64,000 bases of DNA from positions 1 to 64,000 of the forward strand of contig JALQPE010002393.1 of NCBI GenBank assembly GCA_030407315.1, written 5' to 3'. The notes under the pieces were generated by a model. It was given only the letters and a program-made list of their open reading frames with translations. It made no database searches and was not told the origin of the DNA. The stretch is from Asparagopsis taxiformis. Its lineage: Eukaryota; Rhodophyta; Florideophyceae; Bonnemaisoniales; Bonnemaisoniaceae. The position numbers were made by a program, and so were the translations under genes. Each line of letters opens with the position of its first letter. Position 1 is the first letter of the stretch. Shown here one piece after another: positions 28,999-38,030 of the stretch.

Positions 28999-30213
28999 CT
29001 ATTTGTCCATAGTGAATCGTAGCAGACCTTCTTTGATACGTGTTATGTCCTCTGCAAGAATTGTTTTGTCATCAGACAAGTTTTTGAAAGTCGTTAGTAT
29101 AGACGATGCGGCAATTTCCGATGTCCAGGGAGAATCTGCTCCACTGTTTGTGAGCCTATTAAGATTTTTGTACTTGCTTTTGTACGTATCGTCTCCCTCT
29201 CTTCCGTACCACGCAACAATCAATCCCGAAAATGATTTGTTTTCAGTATGATGAGAAACAATTCTGGCTAGCCAGAATGGTTCTTTTGAATCACATTGGT
29301 CTCCAACTACGGCCACGAAGTGGTCTCTGATGTATACATGATCCATGAAATTACTTTCAAGAGTTGTCTGCACAATAGGATGTGCTAATGAGTCACTATT
29401 TGGTGGAGTGCAGACTGTTATTGGTCGTATCATTGTCCTCATTGAGCGCTGGTGACGACTTCCAGTTGTCAAAGATGGAATACCTCTCCTACGACCCTGC
29501 ATCCATCTCGAAAATCGAAATGCGACACTCAAAAACTCATAACAGACTTCTAGACCCTGATACACCAGAACTTTTTCCCCTTTTCTATTCAAAGCTGCCA
29601 TTTTGTTCAAAGCATTTCCACGCACGTCCTCGCTTCCGCGTAGTAAAACCTTTGCGTCTTCTCTTAGCTTTTGTAAGTCCATCTTAGCAAAGCAGCTCTG
29701 GCCACCGCGAGGAGAACAGCACTTCCAGTTTTTCGGATCATTGGAGAGTAAATCCTGCAGTCTTCTTTTCCGATTTGTAAGGACATTGGCTGGGGTCTTT
29801 CGGTGACGATCAATATTCCGTTTTGTAACGATGTGCGCAGTCACCGGTACGGTTGACCTAACAGCGGGGTGATTTCGATTTACAAGCGCAATGGGAGATG
29901 TGGGATGTACTGGGCTTGGTGAGGGCGGCGCGGAAGGTGCTGGAGAAGGAAATATGTGCTCTGAAATTGTACGTGATGAGGATGCCGCCTCAGAATTTGG
30001 TGTTCGATGTCCAGGTGATGAATCTCGGATATTTTGGGTCAAATTTTGGATTGATTTTCTTGTCAGAAATGACTTCCGTGGAGCTTTTGAGGCAGTTGTT
30101 TTCCGAGCTCTGGAAGCAGTATTGCGAGGAGCTTTTGTGGCCCTCTGCTTCCGAACAAGGTTTTCACGTGCAGATACACTTCTGCGACCTGAGCATCTTG
30201 GTTTTGTCGACAT
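28999..30213 (-). CDS. Core-less paralogue of the DUF7869-like protein
   Basis: 404 residues from an ATG. A long basic N-terminus (RKQRATKAPRNTASRARK) and Pro/Ser-rich linker lead to two segments homologous to the gene at 35,190-37,855: KCCSPRGGQSCFAKMDLQK to CYEFLSVAFRFSRWMQGRRR (there CYRFLELCFKFSRSLQSSVK), then HFVAVVGDQCDSKEPFWLAR (there HFVAVNGEGCTAKQPFWLGQ) to the end. The roughly 450-residue catalytic-type middle is missing, yet the frame is uninterrupted. The C-terminal PFWL/WYG segment resembles small chromatin-reader folds such as Tudor or BAH (inference). It may be a domesticated or repressor-type derivative. Confidence 0.65.
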   Translation of the reverse strand: MSTKPRCSGRRSVSARENLVRKQRATKAPRNTASRARKTTASKAPRKSFLTRKSIQNLTQNIRDSSPGHRTPNSEAASSSRTISEHIFPSPAPSAPPSPSPVHPTSPIALVNRNHPAVRSTVPVTAHIVTKRNIDRHRKTPANVLTNRKRRLQDLLSNDPKNWKCCSPRGGQSCFAKMDLQKLREDAKVLLRGSEDVRGNALNKMAALNRKGEKVLVYQGLEVCYEFLSVAFRFSRWMQGRRRGIPSLTTGSRHQRSMRTMIRPITVCTPPNSDSLAHPIVQTTLESNFMDHVYIRDHFVAVVGDQCDSKEPFWLARIVSHHTENKSFSGLIVAWYGREGDDTYKSKYKNLNRLTNSGADSPWTSEIAASSILTTFKNLSDDKTILAEDITRIKEGLLRFTMDK

Positions 30214-31261
30214 GTTGTTCTTTCAACGCAATGGATTAGGATATCGACAAGTTGTTCGATGTTTTCAGCTACCACTTCGACTCGAGGTTGTACAGTTGAT
30301 AGCTAGTATGCGAAAGGGAATGATTATTAATCCACTCATATCGATCTTCCTTTAAATGAAAGTAGTGGTAGTGAGAACCGCGCTGTATATCTAAATTGAA
30401 TTGTTCTTTACTCTACTTCTAAGTATAGATTCCACCACTCCTGTGGAAGGATATTTTACACACTTGCTTAGCTCGGAAACAAATATCATCCGTACAGCCT
30501 CATTGACCTATTCACAGATATTGATATTCGGATGAATAGCTGGAAGATGTTCCAAACACGTGTCTCCTTAGAACGCATGTGTATGGATAGCAACAGATAA
30601 TATCTATCATACGTACCCTTCTCAGTGAAGCTGACAGGTGAATGTATAAGCTGGTTTTGTACTGGTTTTTCTGTAGCGAATCAGATTTTTCAAATTTGTG
30701 AATCATTTTGACTGTAAATAACTACTGTGTATAGATTCACCGGGCCAGTAATATGATCATACTGATATTGATGAAATACAAATATTTTGCTCCTCTCATT
30801 GACACATATGTGAAACCCTAAATTCAACTGCATAACACCTGTGGTTCAATTCCTGTGTTACACAGAGGCTTTAGCCACTCTTGTGATCAGCAACCCCTGA
30901 TATCCTTTAATCAAATAGTCTTTTGTGTATTTACGTTCTGTTCCGTGCAATTCTGGTGTGTTGTATGATTAGCTGTGGTTGATGAAATAGTAGCGTTTGG
31001 AGAAAGAAGAGCTTATCGTCAGAGTTGAGAAGGGATGACGTTAACATATTTGAATGGGCCAGGAGATATAGGAATGGATCCAATCAATTATTGGATGAAA
31101 CTAGTCGTTTCTTAGAACAAAACAAATTACAAAATACTCCACTTCTGGGTAATGTTGATATTTCCTAGCTAGCCGCCGAGTAAGTATCAGAACTGCCAGA
31201 TTATCCTCTTGGTTCTTACGGGGATTTGCAAAATTTACTTGGCTACGAAATTCATTTGGCT
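30214..31261. other. Divergent intergenic region in block B
   Basis: AT-rich sequence between the minus-strand paralogue and the plus-strand ParB-methyltransferase gene, so it should contain both promoters. No repeats or RNA genes were recognised. Confidence 0.4.
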
Positions 31262-34153
31262 ATGAAGGGGAAGAACTTAAGGAACTCTTCGATGAGAACC
31301 CCTCATTCTAGTGTCAACCAGAATGCATCAACACCTCTTTTCTCCGACGTTATGGAGGGGTCTGTTAACACTCGTGTAGACCCACATGCTTGTATTCCTC
31401 TAACCTGCGTAAGAGATCTTGTTCGTTCTGGAGTTGATAGACTCAAATGTGTATTTGGAAACAAAATTTCGAATCGTTCGGGCGTTGCTTTTGACCTCAA
31501 TTCTGGTGGTGGATTTGTGGCTGGTTCTGATAATGCCGTTGTTGTTGCCTTGACAGGTGGATTGAAAAGACACGTTGTAGACCACTTCAAAACTGGTCCT
31601 CATAACAACCGGCATCCAATGTCGGAATCACAAGCGAAAGAGAAGGAAGAGTCTCGAGCTGTCTGGTATGGGGTAGTAGACGGAATGCACAGGCTTACGG
31701 CTATCCTGGAGCTCATGGAAGAAAATCCGGAAACGTGGGAGTCATTTCTCTGGCCGGTTACAGTCCTCAAAGGTGGCCAAAATCTACAGGTTCTTAGACA
31801 ACTCGGAAGACACCAGAACAACAAGCACAACTCCGCTTTCTACATTGAAACAACATTCTATGATATGCTTTCTGGCCTCCGGAAAGAGGCTGATCGTCTC
31901 AAAAGTATGAAGAATGGGAAGCAACCAACAGCTAAAGAAATTGCCTCTGCCTTTGACGGCTGCACTCATCTCAAGGACAATACCACAAAGCAAACAGCAG
32001 CGACTTCAGTCCGTCTTCCAGTTTCGGTAATTGAGGAGATTGGTCATATCATGAACTCTGAGCACCCAGAACTGACTGCGTCAGAATCAGATCGTTCTGG
32101 TAGGACCTCGCACATTTCTGGACTGGTTGACTTTCGGGTCTACCGGAACTTCATCAACATTACTACTATTAAGTCTGCAACAAACTTCATGAATGCCAGT
32201 GGAGCAGACTCTGAACAAAACCAGATAAATACGCTGTATAGACTTCGTGATGTGTGCAGAATGAACAAGTTCAAACCTGTCTCATATAAAATTGCTGCAG
32301 AACAGTATGTCAAGGCCTGTTCTGCAATGAGTGAGGCAAGGAAGTTCGAATTACTCATAGAAAGTGAATCATGGCCGGCTGGAATGGAAGTAACCAGAAC
32401 AAATTTGCTCCAATCATCTAAACTCGATGAGGAAGTTACTGCAAATTCTGGAAATGACCATGACATCTTAAAAACTCTTCTTCACCAGTACAGAAAGATA
32501 TGTCCCGAAACTGCTCCACTAAAAGAGCGAAAGTACTCTGAAGCTCACTCAATGGAGGTCAAAGATGGAACAGAGACTGATTCAGAAAATTGTGATGGGA
32601 AAAATTTAGCCTGTACGGGAACGGAATCGGAAGAACAAATTATAGAAAAGAATCGGAGCATACATACAGACACTTCTGTTATACAGTCAGGCAAGGAACC
32701 CTTGCCAGAGAAAGTTGTGAACACCAATTCAAATGCAGACCAGTATACTGAGCAAGTTGATTCAAACTCGCCTAGAAGTGCTCAGAATGATGTCGACCTG
32801 GAAAAATACCAGAACAATAAGATTTCAGGAAAACACACAAATCCCCCTGTCTCGAGTGCTAACTCTGAACGCCTGAATACAAGAAAGAAAGGATCTGAAA
32901 GCTTCGCCCTTGAGGAAGACAAGACTGACTATTTGAAGGAGATGAAGATAAGCTGTCATCAAATGAAATGGCAACTGTTTGATAAGACTGTATGGACAGA
33001 TGAATCTGAGCTTTTTGACATGATTCTCACTGATCCGCCATATGGAACACCGAAATCCACCTCGGTTCGGTCTGCTTCTTATGACAACTTCATAGGAGAT
33101 GATGAGATCAAAGCGGTTTGTCAGTTTGCTAGAAGAGTGTTGAAACCCGGTGGATGGTTTTTTTCCTTTGTCTCATTCCGGAACTTCGAGAAATTCTACG
33201 ATGAGCTCAGAAAAATCGGATTCGTTGGACCAGAATACCCGTATGTGATGATGAAAGATACGAAAACAGTCCAGCACCACAGGGGTAACGACGTTCCCCA
33301 GAACGGGTGTGACTTCGCAGTACTGGCTAGGGCTCCAGGAACAAGAAGAGATGGTTTCAAACCAGATCTTTCCAGTCCATATAATTTCATTCCCTCAAAA
33401 GAGAAAAGGAAGTTCGCTGCTCTCTCTAGCATTCCAGTTTCAAAGGAGAAGCTTCTAAAGCCAGGTTCAAAATCTCCAGTTCTCACTGAGGAGAAGAACA
33501 TTGGACTTCTTGCTGAGATAATAACTACTTTCTCACCAGAACGAGGTAACATTCTGGATATGTACGCTGGTACATTTACGTCAGCCATTGCTTCGCTTCG
33601 AACCGCACGGTCTTGCACTGTAGTGGAATCTAGCGCAAATACGTTCCGCCTAGCTCACGAAAGGCTTCGTCTTGTGGCCCAAATTTTCTATCAGGAAGCG
33701 GAGAAAAACCAGTGCTTCACGAAGAAAAGAAAGATTGATCCAAATCTGGTGAAAGATACTACGGCTTCCGGAAGATCACTGCAAAATCACAGGGAGTCCC
33801 AGGCGGAAAAGGGAATGGATGAATCTTCATGTGTGGTCAAAGGTGGAGATAGAGCACTTCTTCTTATAGGGGATGTAGTTGTCGGTAGCGCAACTATACA
33901 GAACCCGACAATTCCGGAGGAGATGTTCTGTTTTTCGATACACAACAGTCCTCTTGCCAATTTCCAAAGAGTCAATGAACAGTTGGTTTCATGTTACGCT
34001 TTCCAAGTGCTACCAGAAGCTAAAAGTATCAAATACCCCTACAAATACGGCGGCATCGAAACACCGCCGGAAACACTTGGTGGAATAGAGGGATTTTTCG
34101 CTTGGGATGCTCGAAGAATGAAATCTATTGATTCTACAGAACGAGCTGCATGA
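31262..34153 (+). CDS. ParB-DNA methyltransferase-PPETxGG fusion protein
   Basis: 963 residues from ATG 31,262. Residues about 40-330 are a ParB-like domain: VVDGMHRLTAILEL (Asp140, His143, Arg144), then RQLGRHQNNKHNSAFYIETT. A Ser/Glu-rich linker of about 200 residues follows. The methylase has motif IV MILTDPPYG (Asp591), VLKPGGWFFSFVSF, and motif I ILDMYAGTFTSAIASL (Asp766), the beta-class order. DPPY is typical of N6-adenine enzymes. The C-terminus carries the PPETLGG domain (Pro935-Thr938) shared with the small protein of block A. ParB-methylase fusions are known from prophages, suggesting transfer from a phage. The frame is intact and intronless. Confidence 0.85.
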   Translation: MKGKNLRNSSMRTPHSSVNQNASTPLFSDVMEGSVNTRVDPHACIPLTCVRDLVRSGVDRLKCVFGNKISNRSGVAFDLNSGGGFVAGSDNAVVVALTGGLKRHVVDHFKTGPHNNRHPMSESQAKEKEESRAVWYGVVDGMHRLTAILELMEENPETWESFLWPVTVLKGGQNLQVLRQLGRHQNNKHNSAFYIETTFYDMLSGLRKEADRLKSMKNGKQPTAKEIASAFDGCTHLKDNTTKQTAATSVRLPVSVIEEIGHIMNSEHPELTASESDRSGRTSHISGLVDFRVYRNFINITTIKSATNFMNASGADSEQNQINTLYRLRDVCRMNKFKPVSYKIAAEQYVKACSAMSEARKFELLIESESWPAGMEVTRTNLLQSSKLDEEVTANSGNDHDILKTLLHQYRKICPETAPLKERKYSEAHSMEVKDGTETDSENCDGKNLACTGTESEEQIIEKNRSIHTDTSVIQSGKEPLPEKVVNTNSNADQYTEQVDSNSPRSAQNDVDLEKYQNNKISGKHTNPPVSSANSERLNTRKKGSESFALEEDKTDYLKEMKISCHQMKWQLFDKTVWTDESELFDMILTDPPYGTPKSTSVRSASYDNFIGDDEIKAVCQFARRVLKPGGWFFSFVSFRNFEKFYDELRKIGFVGPEYPYVMMKDTKTVQHHRGNDVPQNGCDFAVLARAPGTRRDGFKPDLSSPYNFIPSKEKRKFAALSSIPVSKEKLLKPGSKSPVLTEEKNIGLLAEIITTFSPERGNILDMYAGTFTSAIASLRTARSCTVVESSANTFRLAHERLRLVAQIFYQEAEKNQCFTKKRKIDPNLVKDTTASGRSLQNHRESQAEKGMDESSCVVKGGDRALLLIGDVVVGSATIQNPTIPEEMFCFSIHNSPLANFQRVNEQLVSCYAFQVLPEAKSIKYPYKYGGIETPPETLGGIEGFFAWDARRMKSIDSTERAA

Positions 34154-35189
34154 GAAATCGGAAATTTCATCTTTAGTTTCTTTGAAATCAGATCTAGAGG
34201 GTGCAAAGACATCAAACTTCATTTGATACTTCCCGTTCTAGTACCAAGCCTCGCACACTGAAATGATCATTCTTTCAAGATTAGAATCACTGCCACTATC
34301 GAATTCACACCAGATTCAGGTGCCAGGTTCTACAATTGACTCCTCATCGATAGTAACAAAGAAGAACGCCTTTTCACTCCATGGCAGGCAAGTAATAGTC
34401 CTGTCTCAACCCGGGATAGAGTGATTTCTTCCCTCTAGATATACATACCTACTCTCCTATGTGTCCAGAGGCTCCTGGTTTGGGAGAGAAAAACATGACC
34501 AGTACTACATGAACATAGGAAGATGGGACCGATGATTCAGAATATGGAAAACTTTTGAGAAACGATTCACAAATTATGAATGGTTGAACGCAGTCTCGTA
34601 CTCAGCAGCTGGTTGATTCTTTAAGAAGGTAGCGCTTTCTGCCGACCAGCTAGATAAAATTTTAAGTGATATATTGATACTAACATGCACACCACAGATT
34701 TGCGAACGTATAAGACCGGCTGGTGCACCATCACAGAAACAGTTCAGTGTGCTAAAGGGGCTTTTCGATAGCATCAGAATTCTTTAAAACGTTCAACAGC
34801 AGCAGATACGCACTGTGGCAGAATTCTTGACGTGCCAGAATCATACCGTTTCACTGATTTCCTCCTGAAGGTAAGATTTCTTCTGCAAGGCTTGCAATTT
34901 AATTTAACTCCAACAGATCAACATGTAAGTGATTGAAGGAGTGCTCTGGAAATTTTGGCGGCAGTTGATGAATATGGTCCCCTTATCTACCAGAATACAA
35001 ACATGTACATTTCATAGATTTCCTCATTCGTTCTAGGAACCTTTTCTCACACCCAAAGTTTCCTCGTGTCTTTTTTTCTTGCTGAAAACCGCAGATGCCT
35101 GTGAAAGAATCTATCGTTTCTCTTTCCAATTAATCTGCAAGCACGTCATTCCTGTCTCTCCAGCCCTTTCCCGCAGTGCAAATCGAAAT
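34154..35189. other. Intergenic region in block B
   Basis: AT-rich, many short frames, no recognised gene. It should hold the promoter of the downstream transposase-like gene. An open frame without ATG precedes the chosen start at 35,190. Confidence 0.4.
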
Positions 35190-37855
35190 ATGGGAACAAA
35201 AGAACCACTTCCTAAAGACGTACGGGAACAAATGAGAGTCCACGCAGAGATCATTGTCTCTTCCCTTTCAAGATGTATGAAATGTGATTATGAGGTGAAA
35301 TCTCATCCTGAGACGCCCCAGAATATCGCTGACGTTTCAGAACCCAACTTCAATTCTGGAAAACATACCGATGACAAGCTCAGAAACCACAGGAATAACC
35401 GACTTCTTCCAGAGAAACCAAAACAATCTTTAGTGAGCCCAAGCAGATCAGCTACTTTGTTTCCTTCCAAATCTGGATTTGTGCAATCAAATTTGCTACG
35501 ATGGTTTGATTCTGCTTCCAAGAGTTCTGCTAGTTCTTGTGGAAACCACAATCGACAAGAATCAAATTCTCGCACGACCAATACATCGTACTCGCTGGAG
35601 ACAGAATGTCCGCAACAAACTAACCTCCCATTCCGACAAGCTAAAACAGTCTCCGAAAACGCATCACCTTCTATGCTCAAGAAGCGAAAAACATACCAAA
35701 GTCAAGAACGGAGCAATAAATCAGGCAGAGAAAGCGAAATGAAAAAACGTAGGAAGAACATCGCTTCCACAGTTTCAGTATCCCGCTTAGCAGGGAACAA
35801 GTGCTGTTCAAAAAAAAGTGCTTCCAGAATGTTGACCTCATATTCCTCCAGAATGAAGCATTTCGGGTATTGCAATGGGATCAAGAGAAACGACGTACCT
35901 ATCTCCACAGCCTTCTTGAACCAAACTCGAATGTTTTCCACTTTTCAGGCATACCTGTCTGCTACAGGTTTCTAGAGCTATGTTTCAAGTTTTCAAGATC
36001 ACTGCAAAGTTCTGTCAAGAGTAGGCGGGTTCTTTCTCTTCTATCCAATCCCAGGGATTTTAAATCAAAACAGAGAGACGCAGTTGTTTGCTTTCTTGAT
36101 AGGCTTTCGGAGTCTACAGGAGACAGAATGCCCGATAACAACGAGAGGCACTTGCCATTATTCCAAAAGAAGGCTGTTTACGAAATGTTTCGAAGTCAAC
36201 ACAAGATTCTTTACCCTAGCCAGAATGTACCATCTCTGAGCTATTTTTACTCTACATGGAAAACTTTTTGCAGTCATGTGAAAGTAAGACGCGTTCAGCG
36301 GTTTACCAAGTGCACAGAATGTGAATATATCCGGGATTCGCTGGCCAAGTTCGGGTCAGATCCCTCCAAAGCTGAACCATTGGTATCGAGAAGGAAAACT
36401 CACATCGAAATGGTTGCGAGAGAGAGAAGAGAGTACCAAAGTAAATGCGAGCAGGCTGCATTATTTCCATCCCAGTTTACTTCAATGATTATCGATGGAG
36501 CGGACCAGTCTGGTTACGGTCTGCCCCATTTCACGGTGAACACCAAGGCAACAAATGGGCACAGTCTGAAAGTCAAACTGGTTGGTGTTCTAGAACACGG
36601 CGTAAGGAAACACCTTTCTCTGTATACGATGACATCAGAGTTTGAGACAGGTGCAAATCACATTATTGAATGCTTGCACCGCACACTCCAGAGGAAGTCA
36701 ACAGGATCGTCATTACAGGGTACACTCTACCTCCAGGTGGATAACTGTACCCGCGAAAACAAGAACCGATTCTTATTCTGTTATTTAGAATCACTGGTTG
36801 CATGGGGAGTTTTCAAAGAAGTGTACATTTCCTTCCTTCCCGTCGGACATACTCACTCAGATATTGATCAAGCATTTAGTTGTACATCTCGTCGTTTGCG
36901 TTCGAACAATGCAGTAACGATGGAAGATCTCATGCACGAGTTGCGTCAATCATACACACCAGAGCCCTCAGTTTCTAGACTGCTTCACATCGCTAACTTC
37001 TCGGGGCTCTGTAAGGAGCAGAGTTCTATCAGTAACGTGGAAAATTTTTCAAAGTATCGCTACTTCCGGTTTTTCAGATGCAATCATCGTTCTGGTCGGA
37101 CTATGACTGATTCTGGTCATGGAAAAATGTATTTCATAACTGCATGCGAGTGCAAAGTGTTTTGCAATGACCAATGGGAGGAACTTCAGGCAAAACCAGC
37201 AGGTGTTCGAGGATTTACAATCCGTCCTCCTGATCTTTGCATGACCCCTGGAACGAAAACGTTTTCTCCTCCGAATAGAAAAGAGGTCTTGGAACGTCTG
37301 CGGTCTGAGGAGACTAGAATAAACAGTCCATCCAAATTACAGGAACTTTATGAGTTGACGGAACATGTATACAATGAGAGAACTGAAACATTTCATTGGA
37401 ATTTACAGGTTTGCTTCGAGTACAATGGCATATATCGCCCAAATGCCCGAAGTTTACAATGGAATGAAGATCATGATGAAAGTGAGCAGCGCTTTGAAGA
37501 CAATGATGAGCCGTTGAGTAATCTTAGCTATTCAATTAATCATTTTGTAGCTGTCAATGGTGAGGGTTGTACTGCGAAACAGCCATTCTGGTTGGGACAA
37601 ATACTTGAATGCAAGAGAAATACAGGGGGTGTCATCAACACATTAATAGTGAGGTGGTATGAAGTTTGTGGATCAGGGAACGCATGGAACGGGAGATACT
37701 CACCAGCAACTCTGGTCAAGGGGAATTCAAGGAAAGAATGGAAGGGTCTCATATCGGTTGATTCTGTTATAGCCGAATTTCCTTCACTAACAAACAAAAG
37801 ACTTAGAGCTGGGGTAGAAAGAGAGATAAGATCCGGGCTTGCTTCGCTTCAGTGA
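35190..37855 (+). CDS. DUF7869-like transposase-type protein with -1 shift
   Basis: Two overlapping frames, 35,190-35,975 and 35,801-37,855, form one gene. The first starts MGTKEPLPKDVREQ and gives a disordered basic N-terminus. The second (numbered from 35,801) has a C-x-x-C zinc motif, Asp232 in IIDGADQSGYG, Asp314 in QVDNCTRENKNR, VGHTHSDIDQAFS (Asp354, Asp356), and a C-terminal HFVAVNGEG...PFWLGQ module. These match DUF7869-type proteins that are repeated in many eukaryotic genomes; the acidic residues resemble an RNase H-fold (DDE/DDD) nuclease. Family number is from memory. Homology with the paralogue at 28,999-30,213 runs across the junction, showing the two frames belong together. Confidence 0.7.
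35810..35817 (+). promoter_or_regulatory. Slippery A8 run joining two frames
   Basis: In the upstream frame the codons are TCA AAA AAA AGT, so A AAA AAA sits in exact phase for -1 slippage, and the downstream frame is the -1 frame. A one-base indel in the homopolymer, natural or from assembly, would look the same. Confidence 0.55.
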
Positions 37856-38030
37856 TATTTTGTTAAAAGTTTACTACGCCTCTTGCCATTCAACCAAAAA
37901 TTTATCAGAACAGTAGATCAATCAACTTATTCTCATTCAGATATAGTCAGTCAACTTGGAGTAGTAATTTTGTATTCAATCATTTTTGAAAATTTAAAAT
38001 TCTGTTCCAAAAAGTACATTCTGTTACCAC

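Noticed and set aside
28272..38030. Terminal inverted repeats bounding block B
   Set aside because: I compared both edges by eye and found no convincing inverted match; the ends of that element remain undefined.
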